A model generated the notes under the pieces. That model did no database searches, was not told where the DNA came from, and saw nothing but the letters and a program-made list of their open reading frames with translations. A program made the position numbers and the translations under genes. DNA of 64,000 nt. Origin: Sporisorium sorghi (taxonomy: Eukaryota; Basidiomycota; Ustilaginomycetes; Ustilaginales; Ustilaginaceae). The stretch covers positions 1-64,000 of the forward strand of contig JALCCG010000076.1 in assembly GCA_023212695.1 (NCBI GenBank). The letters run 5' to 3'. The first letter of the stretch is position 1; every line of letters begins with the position of its first letter. Of the stretch, positions 50,718 through 60,642 are shown one piece after another.

Positions 50718-53700
50718 TCATTGCTGCTGTTGATGTGGACGGGCATCTATGGGCGACGGCAGATCAAAGATGTTGCTGAGCGACCGTTTCATCCTGCTGC
50801 TCGCTATTGGCCGACTCGGCTGCGTGCTAGCCTCCGAGCCGGTTGCGCCACTTCCTTGCTCGCTTTGAAGAGGGATGCGAATGGGTGCGAGCAGCTCAGC
50901 TTTCTTTCGAGCAAGGCTTCTATGCCGATAATCCTCGACTGCCCCGCTTGGTCCTCGACCTGCTGATCCAGTCGAGTCGTTGGTGGAAGAGATACTTGGC
51001 GCGACAGCACTGAGGGACCGGGACCGAGTCATGACAGTGTCTGCAGCTCGGAAAGGAACATCAAGGCCTGTGCCAAACATCGTGCTGCTCCTCGAACTGC
51101 CGACGCCTAGATCCTGCGCAGAGGCACCGAGTTCGGCGACGGTCAAGCTGGAGGCAGCAAGACACAGAAGACGCATCGAGCCAGGAGAGCGGAGACGCTG
51201 CGCCAGATCGGCCCAATTTGACATCAAGTCGTCCGATGATGGCAGTGTCGTGTTGGGCGGACATACACGATCACTTGCGATGGACGGCTCAGAAGTCTGA
51301 GGGTCCCAGATAGCTTGCGAGCGGGTCAACCAGACAGGCATCAGCTCGGATTGAGGAGGTGCTAAGGATGCACCTGCATCTTCATTCAATGTGTCGCTAC
51401 CTCCGATCGTGGACAGCCGTGATTGGATGCTGGCATCTGACTCTCGAGGCGCCTCCTCGTCTACCAGTGGCGACTCCATCGATAAGAAGCTCGTGGAAGC
51501 AGACAGCAGAGATCTGGAGTCAGACACGCGCCGCTCGGAGCGTGGTCGAGGACGAGGCCAGTCAGACTCTTGCAGAACTTGCAACAACGGCTCGCTTCCA
51601 CCGGACTCTACCGCATCGGATGTGGAAGAAGAGCTCGATCCGCGCTCGCTGACACTTTCAGGATCGAGCCTGGATGTTGTAGAAGCAGCTTGCGCACCAG
51701 TTTCTGCAAGCTCGATCGTGTCCCTAGTCTCGAATGTCGAGCCCCTCCTGCCAAGCTCGCCGTCGACACCACCGTCGACTCGCACGACCCAGCTCTCGTC
51801 GAACAGACCAGGTAGAGGCGAGCTGTGAACGTCCGGTGAGCCAGTATCCGTACTGTGACCCTCGTGCGGGGCGGGCGAGGATGATCGAGGCAGCGCTTCA
51901 CCGTCCGAGGTGGCACGAGGCTCAACGTCTGACGATGTCCTCCTCCGAGCTTTGTTCGACGTGGGCGAGGTCTGTCGGCTGATCGACGACTTTATGTTTG
52001 AGCGAATCAGCCGCTCCGTGAGTTGAAGCATCGCCTCGCCCCAGACGTTCTGCCTGTCCTTGCGAAGTCCTGGGTTCTGAGAACCAAACGATGGTCCAGC
52101 AGAATGCTGATACGAAAGAGCTCGTGCCCTGCCCTGGAAGTTCGCCACCGTAGGCGTGATCAAGTCGGAATGATCGTGACCGGGCGCATTGCTGATGATA
52201 TCGCCTCGCGGCTCCAGGACAAGCACCTGAGGCAACTCGCCCGACGAGATGGATCGTTGACCCTCGGCTGTGCGCAGGTCGCTGTCTCCAGCTCTCCATC
52301 CGGTAAGAGGCACCATGGAGCTGTATGCTCGTCTTCTGCCAAGAATGCTTGTTGTCTGCCTGTCCAGAATAGGCGAAAGAAAGGTTGAAGACGCACCGGC
52401 ATCCTGAGCGGCAGACGAGATCGATACGCGTCTTGTAGTTGGCTTCTCTCCATCTTGCAACTCAGCATTGAGTGGCCCATCTGTGGGCACAAGAATGCCG
52501 AGTGGACTGAAATCACAGACCGAGGCATCGGAGGCTGTCGATGATATCGACACGCTTCGGTGGTCCCTTGGTCGCCTCTGTGCAGCATTGTCGCCCGACT
52601 GTTTGGCTTCGCGAGAGACTTGCTCGCCAAGGCTGGAGAGCTGCGTCCAGAATCGACTGCCGAGATCGTCGTCCGACTCGTCGCCATCGCTACCTGAGCC
52701 GCCTCGATCAAAAGCAGTGTGAATGTGAGTGCGGCTACTGCGCATGCTTGTGTCTTTGGTTGAGCGACTCGAGAGCGTCGTGGTGTTCGAAGGGAAGCTT
52801 TTGTGACTCGAACCGCGCGACGATTGTTGACGAAGACGAAGAACAGACAGCTTCGAAGCATACCTTCCCGTGTGCTGAGCATTGGCGGTGTCCCTTGGCG
52901 ACCCTGTGTCGAGTGACTGCCCCTTGAAACGATGAGCGGGCGTTCCTCGATCAGCTTGTCCAGTGGGCACCTCTGCGCCGTGAGGAGGTGTAAGAGGATG
53001 GACGGCCGCCAGAGATAGCGTGCGAAGTTTGGATCCTTCTGAGTACGAGTGTGACATTGGCGATGCCATCGGCATGACCGGCGTTTGGGCGAGGGCTTGA
53101 TGACGAGACTCACCTCCAGAGGAGGCGTTTCTGATCGGTGAGTACGGCAACGGGCTTCTTCGAATCGGCGTGAGAGGAACGCCAGGATAGCTTCGGCTGG
53201 CTGTCATCCTCGTGCTTGGGCTCGGCTTGCTGAAGTGCGCTGGCAAAAGTGTCATTTCAGACTCTCTCCTTGCCCATGGATTGCTGTCGTGCGTGTTGTG
53301 CTCTTGCGTTGTCAAGTTGCTTGAGGTTGGATCGTCCACTCTGCCAGATGTACCTTGATCTTGTACAAAAGCAGAAGAGGAAGTGAGGCTGTAGCGAATC
53401 AACGCTGCGATGGGAAGACCAGTCTTCCGATACAAATGAGGCAACGGCCCCTCATCTTTTGCTTTTCCGCCTTGCACGTACGCTTCGAACATGATAGACC
53501 AGCTTTGTGGCGTGATGCGAGCCAAGCTCTTCGCCGGGAGTGCAGAGATGGAGCTGAGATCCAAAAGCAGTTCGACTTGCTTGTTCAGGACTGAACTCTG
53601 TTCATGATGCAAGCTTTGAACCAGGTGGAACTTGAGATGCTCGACTTGATCCTCGAAGGAAGACTGCAAAGGCAGCAGAATAGATCTCGGTGTGGGATTG

Positions 53701-54494
53701 TGCCAAACACCCTCGCGAGACGATTGCGCCTGCTCTAGAGGGGTGAACAAGAGAGTCCACGACGATGGTATGGACGGTGACCTAGACATAGACGACGCAT
53801 GAAGACGGTGTGCCTCGACTCGGTTTGAGCTCGTCTCGATGGTTGTGAATGGCTGCTTGGGTGACGGGGCTGGAAACTCTCGCATGAGGTCCTCAATCGA
53901 GGAGCCTGAAGAGCTCGGATCAGGTCCTGCACTTGAAGAGGGCTCGAGATCGCGAAGACTCGTCTGGAAGGCACCGGTTGCAAACGGCGTGCCAAAAGCA
54001 ATCTGCGTACCAAGCTGCTGTGAGGGCTCGACGTCGACTTCAGCCAGGGACGCAATCGACGTTGCCCGCGAGGAGGAGAGGAAAGGCTCGGGATGAGTCA
54101 AGCCTCGACTTGTTCGAGGACGGGCAGGAAGAGCAGGTTCTTGCGTCTGAGTTTGTGTATGGCCCACCAAGCCAGTGGCAGCCTGTTCCGTAGATGAATG
54201 CGCTGGCTTGAGAGGAGGAAATCGAAAGGCGTCGTTGCGGTCCAAGTCGCGGAGCTGTGACCGCAGGGGAGATGAGTGGCTTGGTGAAGACGGCTCGGGA
54301 TCCGGTGAGCCTTGATGGTGGCTTTGCCGCCAATTGCGTGAAAGGGCGGCGGAAGAGATGGAGGATGCGGAAAAGTCTTCCTGTTGATGAAGGCGCTGTA
54401 GCGAGGCGTCCAAGCTAAGTTCGGGAAGAGCGGGAGAGGAGAAGTCGGAGCTGGGTGCGGAAATGCTTCCGGACGAAGCGCCAAAGAGAGACAT
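50718..54494 (-). CDS. Unknown large Ser-rich, mostly disordered protein
   Basis: I do not recognise this gene. It runs from ATG 54494 (first of the frame, MSLFGASSGSISAPSSDF), is intronless and gives 1258 residues. It is dominated by Ser, Pro, Thr and Arg with many S-P and R-x-x-S sites, so it is probably a phosphorylated scaffold or regulator. The only segment that looks folded is near 265-370 (QVEHLKFHLVQSLHHEQSS, LNKQVELLLDLSSI, WSIMFEAYVQGGKAK). It contains regular hydrophobic spacing and a Leu-rich helix. There are no membrane segments, signal peptide or catalytic motifs. It starts divergently from Sec15. The long frame and codon use make it credible. Confidence 0.75.
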   Translation of the reverse strand: MSLFGASSGSISAPSSDFSSPALPELSLDASLQRLHQQEDFSASSISSAALSRNWRQSHHQGSPDPEPSSPSHSSPLRSQLRDLDRNDAFRFPPLKPAHSSTEQAATGLVGHTQTQTQEPALPARPRTSRGLTHPEPFLSSSRATSIASLAEVDVEPSQQLGTQIAFGTPFATGAFQTSLRDLEPSSSAGPDPSSSGSSIEDLMREFPAPSPKQPFTTIETSSNRVEAHRLHASSMSRSPSIPSSWTLLFTPLEQAQSSREGVWHNPTPRSILLPLQSSFEDQVEHLKFHLVQSLHHEQSSVLNKQVELLLDLSSISALPAKSLARITPQSWSIMFEAYVQGGKAKDEGPLPHLYRKTGLPIAALIRYSLTSSSAFVQDQGTSGRVDDPTSSNLTTQEHNTHDSNPWARRESEMTLLPAHFSKPSPSTRMTASRSYPGVPLTPIRRSPLPYSPIRNASSGGESRHQALAQTPVMPMASPMSHSYSEGSKLRTLSLAAVHPLTPPHGAEVPTGQADRGTPAHRFKGQSLDTGSPRDTANAQHTGRYASKLSVLRLRQQSSRGSSHKSFPSNTTTLSSRSTKDTSMRSSRTHIHTAFDRGGSGSDGDESDDDLGSRFWTQLSSLGEQVSREAKQSGDNAAQRRPRDHRSVSISSTASDASVCDFSPLGILVPTDGPLNAELQDGEKPTTRRVSISSAAQDAGASSTFLSPILDRQTTSILGRRRAYSSMVPLTGWRAGDSDLRTAEGQRSISSGELPQVLVLEPRGDIISNAPGHDHSDLITPTVANFQGRARALSYQHSAGPSFGSQNPGLRKDRQNVWGEAMLQLTERLIRSNIKSSISRQTSPTSNKARRRTSSDVEPRATSDGEALPRSSSPAPHEGHSTDTGSPDVHSSPLPGLFDESWVVRVDGGVDGELGRRGSTFETRDTIELAETGAQAASTTSRLDPESVSERGSSSSSTSDAVESGGSEPLLQVLQESDWPRPRPRSERRVSDSRSLLSASTSFLSMESPLVDEEAPRESDASIQSRLSTIGGSDTLNEDAGASLAPPQSELMPVWLTRSQAIWDPQTSEPSIASDRVCPPNTTLPSSDDLMSNWADLAQRLRSPGSMRLLCLAASSLTVAELGASAQDLGVGSSRSSTMFGTGLDVPFRAADTVMTRSRSLSAVAPSISSTNDSTGSAGRGPSGAVEDYRHRSLARKKAELLAPIRIPLQSEQGSGATGSEASTQPSRPIASSRMKRSLSNIFDLPSPIDARPHQQQQ

Positions 54495-56595
54495 GGTGTT
54501 GATGAAGCGCAAGGCGTAACCCTATCGAAGGCAGTAGATGCACTCGTATATGGTCTTCGAAGGCGTTTGCTGATGTCAAAGGTAGTGCCGAAGGATGATG
54601 GTGTGGCAGTCGGGCAGGCGATTGAGAATGGGAACGATTGCTTGGATTGCAGCGAAGATCATGGCTCCAGGTGATCCTTATTATACCTGTACCAGCGTTG
54701 AGGATCAACAAGCTTGCCATGATAGACTCGTATCAGCGCAGAGTGTCGGAGAGAAGTTGAGCGCTGACCATGGCATGCATGCACGTCGATGATCCGAGCG
54801 TCGATCCGTGTTTGGCTTCAGTGGGACAATCTGCTGCACGTCGATCCTGTAGCGCCACGCCCGCCCTCGAGGCCAGTGAAAAAGATCGCTACCGGTGCTG
54901 TGGGACGAGCGTGCGCGAGCCTTTTAGCGAAGGCGTTGACGTGCTTCGATAGGCGCAGCGATGGCGCGGACTCGGATAGCAAGTGGGCGTTGTTCGAAGC
55001 GACCTCGGGTACGGATGAACGATGTGCGAGTCGTAGCACCGAAGAGTCGGACGACGAGTATGTGTCGTGTCGGTAAGGGGCAGAAGGGAAATGATATGTC
55101 GCACGCTATGGGTCAGCTGTTATATACACGGAGCAGTCCGAGATGTCCACCTCAGAACTCAGCTTGAATCGCAAGAGCACGCGAGGAAGCTCTGTATTCA
55201 AGTCGAAAGCTAGTCGCTTGAAGATGACCAAGCAGAGCGGTCGAAAGAAGAGTCATCCTGTATGCTGCTTTGTCGGCTGAACCGGCGCCTGCTTTGGCGG
55301 ATCGAGAGCGCAGTCATCGGTGTTTCCGCTAGAAGGTGACAACGCTGATGTATGTTGCAGTTCGAGCTTTTGTCTTGCTTCTTTTCCGCTGCACTAAACC
55401 TGTCGGCCTCGCCGATGCTGGTGCATAAGTTAGGCTTGAGAAAGCGTTGCAAAGCACTAACTTCTGAAGAGCGACCGTTGTCGCAACGCCCGAAAAGCAC
55501 GGACTGCCATTTCCCACGCAAGCTCAGGCCGGCTTGCAGCAGCAACGCACAGCAGTCGCAGAAAGCGGGCCAGGAACCGATTCCCAAGGGAAAAACGGTT
55601 TCCATCATCCGAGGGCTGCTGAAGGGAAGAACAAAAAGAAAAAAAAAAAAAAGTGTTGGTCTCAGTGTTGTTCTCGTTTTGCAGCGTGGCGTAACGCGGC
55701 GTTGCCGTAGCGTGCGATTTTCGACCTGTCACATTTTGGCAGCCGCAGCAGCCGAGAGCCATTCAAGGGTTCCTGTGATGCTCGAAGCTCTCTTTCTTAC
55801 GCCGACGTGCATGTTGTGCATAAGTTATCCCCACTGTTGGCCAACATGCGCTGCACCTCGAGACTGTCCGAACAGTGAGCTCAAGGATGACAACCCGACG
55901 GCGTTTTCTTTTTCTTTTTCTCTTTCCCTTCCCCACGCTCTCGGCAAGGGGTTTTCTCCCCCTTTGCCTCGAGAGCAGCCATTTCGGACGTAACGCCGCA
56001 AGTGTCAGTCCCGTCCGCTGCTGGTCCCACGCCGCCACGATCCTGACACGCAGCATCACCGCTCAGGACTCGTTACCACTGTCCACTCTCTGGATCGCCC
56101 TTGACTGCATGCACGCCGTCGATCCCTCCCTCGCTTGGTACCGCTAAAGGGACGAATTTGATATAACACGTTAGCTGGATCAACCATCTTTGCTTGCTGC
56201 GCCTTCGCTTGCGATTGCGACTGCCACGAGGTTGTTCAGCCTACGCCCAATGTCGCCTATACGCTCAAGTAGCGATGACGGTCGAGAAGATGATTGAGCA
56301 GTAGTAAGGGGCGATGAAGGGTCTGTGCTGCAGATCGGGGGTCGATTTTTGAGATCGGAGACTAAGCTTTTCTTCCAGTTTAACATTTTTCAAAATTTCG
56401 CAGCGCAAGGACCACCTTCTCCGATCAGCATGCTCCACTCCATCCTTCTCACCATCATCATCGTCACAGTCAACCCAACCCTCGCTCTGTCGAGAGCGCA
56501 GAGGTCATGGACACATCGTATATCTGAAAAAACTCGTTTCAGCTCCGCGCTAACGCTGCTTCCTGCGCTGTCGTCACCATCACCCATCGCCCACC
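54495..56595. promoter_or_regulatory. Divergent upstream region, unknown Ser-rich gene / Sec15
   Basis: About 2.1 kb separates two divergent starts. Open frames up to about 210 codons exist but lack domains and overlap on both strands. It includes an A-rich run near 55637-55653 and a T/C-rich tract near 55903-55935. A small uncharacterised or non-coding gene is possible but I cannot support one. Confidence 0.45.
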
Positions 56596-59010
56596 ATGGT
56601 CGCCAGACCACGCCGCCCGCTCGTCTCGCTCGAAGCGCAGCTCCAGCAACTCACCCTCTTCTCCGACCTCGACGCCGACCAGGAAAACCTCGAGCAGCTC
56701 GGGCCCATCATCAAGTCGCTCGACGAAGCGCGCCAGCAAGACGCCTTCCTTCGACACCTCAAAAACTTCGTTCGCGAAAAGGACCGCGAGATTGAAGCCG
56801 TCTGCGATGCGAACCACAGCGAGTTCGTCGCTGCTGTCGACAAGCTGCTCAAGGTGCGATCGGGGACGGTGACGCTGAAGCATCGGATTGGGGAGCTGAA
56901 CGAGGATGTGCAAGCAGGCGGAAGTTCATTGGGGAACAAAAAGCGGCAGCTGCTCGAGACGCAGCGCACGGCGGCGAATGTCAACGAGGCGATTGGCGCG
57001 CTGCAGGTGTGTCTGCGGGTGCTGGATATGGCGAATCTCGTGGATGGGCTGATTGTCGAAAAGAAATACTTTGCGGCGTTGCGGAGCATGCAGGAGCTCG
57101 AAGCGGTGCACCTGCGCGGGCTGCTGCATCACGAGTTTGCCAAACACATGCTCGAAGGCATCCCGCAGATGCGTGGCCAAGTCAAAGCAGCCGTGACGCG
57201 CGAGATGAAGGAATGGCTCTTTGAGGTGCGCGAAAAGTCGCGCACCGTCGGCAAACTCGCGCTCGAAGCCATGGAGAACCGCCAGAAACGCTGGCGGGTC
57301 AAGGCGCAGCGCGACCCGTTACTCCGCCTAGCCAAAGTCAACTCGGCCATCGAGCTCGTCGTCAACGAACGCACAGAGCACAACTTTGTCGACAACGATC
57401 AGGTTTCGATCGATTTCAGACCGCTCTACCAGTGCATCCACATCTACGACGCGCTCGATTTGAGGGAAGAGCTGCAGACGTCGTACCAGCAAGACCGGCG
57501 TGCGCAGGCCAATTTGCTGCTCAATCAGGGGTTGACGTTCGACGCTGCTGCTGGCAACCCGAGCTTCCCGGCGCTGTTGGAAGAGATGGTTGGGTTCTTT
57601 CTGGTGGAGCATCACGTGATCCAGACCACGCCGGCCGGGTTTCGCGAAGAGGCCGAGGTGGACGATCTGTGGGACACCATGTGCACGCGTGTCGTCGATA
57701 TCGTCTCGCTAGCTTTGCGGGACTGCAAAGATACCAAGGTCTACGTCTCCGCCAAAGCGTCGATCCAGACGTTCATCCAGACGCTCGAGGGCTACTCGTT
57801 CCCCGTAGCTAAACTCAATGCTCTCCTCTTGACGCTCTTTGAGCGCTACGCCCATCTGCTCCGCGATCGCTTCAGCCGCGACTTCCAGCAAGCGATGCGC
57901 GAGACGCAGCACCAGCCCATGGTCGTCTCCAACGCCGAGGAGCTCCAAAAAGTGCTCTCGGTCTGCTGGCTCAAACCGGGCGACGATGCGATTCTGCGCT
58001 CGTCAGGCTTCCCGCTCTCGCTGCCCTTCTCCCAAACGTACCCGCTGTGCTGCATGGACATCCGCAACCTCGTCGACCAGTATTACATTTTTTCCGATGG
58101 ATTCAGCTTTTCGCAAAACCATCGCGAGATCGACGAGATCCTCAAGAAATCGCTCGACGAGCTGCTCATCCAGCAGGTGAGCACAGGAATCCGACGGTCG
58201 CTCGACAACACTTCCGCGATCAACCTCTCGCAAATCGCGCAGATCGTTGTCAATGCCGAGCACTTCAACCTGGCGTGTGTGGAGCTCGAAAATCTGCTTG
58301 CTGCCCTACGCGCACCGCATGGCCGTGGTGGGAAGTTGCAGCTCGATGCGAGCAAGCATTTCGTCGCAACTTTGCGCATTGCGGAAAACAAGATCAACCT
58401 GGCGTTTGCGGCGAAGCTGGACCAGTTCCTCGGGCTGGCCGAGTACGATCTTGCGCCCAGTGCAGGTACGAGGGCGGAGGGGCATTCGGGGTGGCTGCAG
58501 GATACGGTGGACTGGCTGCGGACGATGATGGAGTCGGTCCTGGTATTACTCCCCGCAGCGGTCAAGGCCGAGGTGTACAGCGCGGCGTACGCGCATTTGT
58601 CCAACAGCCTGCTCGACCGGCAGGTGCTCGGACCGGACACCTCTGCACACGCCAACACAGCCGGACTGCTAACAGTACGCCTGGATGTCGAGTACCTCAC
58701 GCGTGCGGCTGCAGAGGACAACGTCCCGCTCACCGTATTCCACGCAACCCGCCAGCTCCTCGACGTGGTGTGCGACGACAAGGTCGCCGAATATACCACG
58801 CTGCTCCAGAGCGGCAAGGTCCCTGCTGTGGGCGAGTGGAAGTGGAGCGCAGTTGAGCCGAGGAAGTTGGTGCAGGTGCTCGAGAAGTTGGGGAGAGTGG
58901 GGAGAGGAGCGGCGGTGAGTGAGGAGGTGTTGAGACGGCAGAGGGAAAGGGAGGGGCTGGTAAGGGTGTTGGGGTCGGTGGGTGGAAGTGGGGCGTTTCG
59001 CCGGTCGTAG
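56596..59010 (+). CDS. SEC15: Exocyst complex subunit Sec15
   Basis: Sec15 is the exocyst subunit that receives secretory vesicles through Rab GTPases (Sec4/Rab11) and tethers them to the plasma membrane. The intronless ORF gives 804 residues, the same as animal EXOC6 and shorter than yeast Sec15. The start is in the context CCCACCATGG. The N-terminal third is helical and coiled-coil-like (LEQLGPIIKSLDEARQQDAF, LRHLKNFVREKDREIEAV). The middle carries family segments such as RSMQELEAVHLRGLLHHEF and FRPLYQCIHIYDAL. The C-terminal half carries CCMDIRNLVDQYYIF and the Rab-binding helical domain. In a filamentous or budding smut it should act at the growing tip together with the delivery of chitin synthase vesicles. 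Confidence 0.93.
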   Translation: MVARPRRPLVSLEAQLQQLTLFSDLDADQENLEQLGPIIKSLDEARQQDAFLRHLKNFVREKDREIEAVCDANHSEFVAAVDKLLKVRSGTVTLKHRIGELNEDVQAGGSSLGNKKRQLLETQRTAANVNEAIGALQVCLRVLDMANLVDGLIVEKKYFAALRSMQELEAVHLRGLLHHEFAKHMLEGIPQMRGQVKAAVTREMKEWLFEVREKSRTVGKLALEAMENRQKRWRVKAQRDPLLRLAKVNSAIELVVNERTEHNFVDNDQVSIDFRPLYQCIHIYDALDLREELQTSYQQDRRAQANLLLNQGLTFDAAAGNPSFPALLEEMVGFFLVEHHVIQTTPAGFREEAEVDDLWDTMCTRVVDIVSLALRDCKDTKVYVSAKASIQTFIQTLEGYSFPVAKLNALLLTLFERYAHLLRDRFSRDFQQAMRETQHQPMVVSNAEELQKVLSVCWLKPGDDAILRSSGFPLSLPFSQTYPLCCMDIRNLVDQYYIFSDGFSFSQNHREIDEILKKSLDELLIQQVSTGIRRSLDNTSAINLSQIAQIVVNAEHFNLACVELENLLAALRAPHGRGGKLQLDASKHFVATLRIAENKINLAFAAKLDQFLGLAEYDLAPSAGTRAEGHSGWLQDTVDWLRTMMESVLVLLPAAVKAEVYSAAYAHLSNSLLDRQVLGPDTSAHANTAGLLTVRLDVEYLTRAAAEDNVPLTVFHATRQLLDVVCDDKVAEYTTLLQSGKVPAVGEWKWSAVEPRKLVQVLEKLGRVGRGAAVSEEVLRRQREREGLVRVLGSVGGSGAFRRS

Positions 59011-59403
59011 CCAGGCGTTCAGGGCAATACAATTGCCAACGTGAGCTCAAGCGTGTGGTGTGCTGTGTTGCTGTGTTGAGAGGGGTTCGGTTGCCGCCAG
59101 ACGCCAGTCGAACGATGTGGATTGGCACAGGCTGCTTCGCACACACTCAAGGCCGCACGATCAATCAGAAAGCAGCAACGTCACAGAGCGGCAACACACG
59201 GTTGAAGAGCGAAACCAAAGAACTTTTTTTCGTAGAAAGACATATTGAGAACAACGTTTTTTCATCCATGATCAACATGGATCCTTTTCGACAAGCTGGC
59301 CAGCAGACACAGAGTAGCGGGAGACATCATCCGCCAACACAAGAACACGAAACCTAGACATGAGCGGGTACCGAACGACCCACGAGACGCCTCTGGGAGC
59401 TCT
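59011..59403. other. Convergent intergenic, Sec15 / secreted barrel protein
   Basis: This is 393 bases holding the two 3' UTRs. I see no other feature. Confidence 0.6.
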
Positions 59404-60642
59404 TCACACAAAACGCCAACTAATCCCATCCAAATCGCCCTTATCCTTATCGTCGAGCTTCTCGAACACGCTCGGGCTGCAGTCCAGGCTCTGCGGCTTA
59501 CAGCTCGGGCACTCGTCCGTCGCAAACGCGTGCACCGTCTTACCCTTCCAGCTGATCTCGATTTTTTTGCCGCAGAGCGCGTTGTGGTTCGGGTTGCCGG
59601 AGGACGGGTTGTACTGCTGGAACAGATCGCGCGAGACGGCAACGATGGGCTGGTCGTCGCTGTTGACGATACCGCATGCACCGAGGCCGGTGTCGTAGTA
59701 GGTGGCGTGGCCGGTGAATGGGGTGGAGGTGTAGAGGGACGCGGTGGAGGGGGCGGAGGGGTGCGGGGTGAACGGGGGCGGGGTGTAGCCGTTGATTGAG
59801 TTGTGGGAGGAGTCGTGGGAGGGTTGTTGCTTGGGCTGCGAGGGCTGGGGTTGGGGTTGCTGCTTGGGTTGAGTCTGAGGCTGCGGCTGAGGTTGAGGCT
59901 GCGGCTGAGACTGAGCAGGATTCGAAGGCTGAGACTGAGCAGGATTCGAAGGCTGGGTCCAGTCGTTCGAGGTGTGGTGCTTCTTGGGAAGCTTCTTCAT
60001 CTTCTTCGGCTGCTGCTGAGGAGGCGACTGTTGGGGCTGTTGTTGAGGCTGCTGAGGCTGGTTCTGCGGCTGATCGTGCAAAGCCTGATCGTTGTCCCTG
60101 TGAGCACCGTCATCGCAGTCGTCACCGCCTTGCTGCTGCTTCTGATGATTCTGCGGCTGATCCTGAGACTGCTGCTTCTGCGCGCTGTTCTGCTGCTTTG
60201 CAGGAGCCTTTTTCCGAGTCTCATCATCCTGAGCAGGAATCTCCGCGCCATCACCACCAGCACCAGCACCACTACCACCAAAGCCGTTCAGATACGCCTG
60301 AAGACTCTTGGCATCGCCGTACTCCTCGAAATGCTCCAGCGCCGCCTCCAGGGCGTGCAGTTGCGATTCGTAGCTGTCATGCATCAGCACGTCGCCATGG
60401 TCAGCGCTCGTTGTGCGGTGGACGACGCGTACGCGAGGTTGATCTTGCGAGATGCTCGAGGCGTAACCGAATTGACGACGGACGAGACGATCGTGGTTGG
60501 TGAAGTTGCGAGTGTGACGGGGACGAAGGAGGCCGCGAGTGTGGCGCAGTCCGTGGAGGGGACGTGCTTGAGCCGGGGTGTGGATGAAGGTCACCATGAC
60601 CAGCATGGCGACGAGGAGGGCGGTGAAGCGGAAAGATAGCAT
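59404..60642 (-). CDS. Secreted double-psi beta-barrel protein (RlpA/expansin-like) with Gln/Pro linker
   Basis: The gene encodes a putative extracellular protein of 412 residues, starting at ATG 60642 (frame open upstream without family content). The signal peptide covers about 1-26 (FTALLVAMLVMVTFIHTP). A dibasic site, RR at 55-56 before QFG, looks like a Kex2 cut. A 240-residue linker is rich in Gln, Pro, Asn and Lys and includes two copies of PSNPAQSQ. The C-terminal barrel is at 311-412: GHATYYDTGLGACG, then IVAVSRDLF, CGKKIEISWKGKTVHAF, and ATDECPSC. This is the pattern of fungal RlpA-like proteins such as Asp f 7 and riboflavin-aldehyde-forming-enzyme relatives. The family is thought to bind or loosen cell-wall polysaccharide; no catalysis is proven. 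It could be a wall protein or a host-interaction protein. A TATA-like TATAA on the minus strand lies at 60887-60891. Confidence 0.88.
   Translation of the reverse strand: MLSFRFTALLVAMLVMVTFIHTPAQARPLHGLRHTRGLLRPRHTRNFTNHDRLVRRQFGYASSISQDQPRVRVVHRTTSADHGDVLMHDSYESQLHALEAALEHFEEYGDAKSLQAYLNGFGGSGAGAGGDGAEIPAQDDETRKKAPAKQQNSAQKQQSQDQPQNHQKQQQGGDDCDDGAHRDNDQALHDQPQNQPQQPQQQPQQSPPQQQPKKMKKLPKKHHTSNDWTQPSNPAQSQPSNPAQSQPQPQPQPQPQTQPKQQPQPQPSQPKQQPSHDSSHNSINGYTPPPFTPHPSAPSTASLYTSTPFTGHATYYDTGLGACGIVNSDDQPIVAVSRDLFQQYNPSSGNPNHNALCGKKIEISWKGKTVHAFATDECPSCKPQSLDCSPSVFEKLDDKDKGDLDGISWRFV

Noticed and set aside
55352..55993. 213-codon ORF between the Ser-rich gene and Sec15
   Set aside because: It includes an A run read as Lys, has no domain, and overlaps open frames on the other strand.
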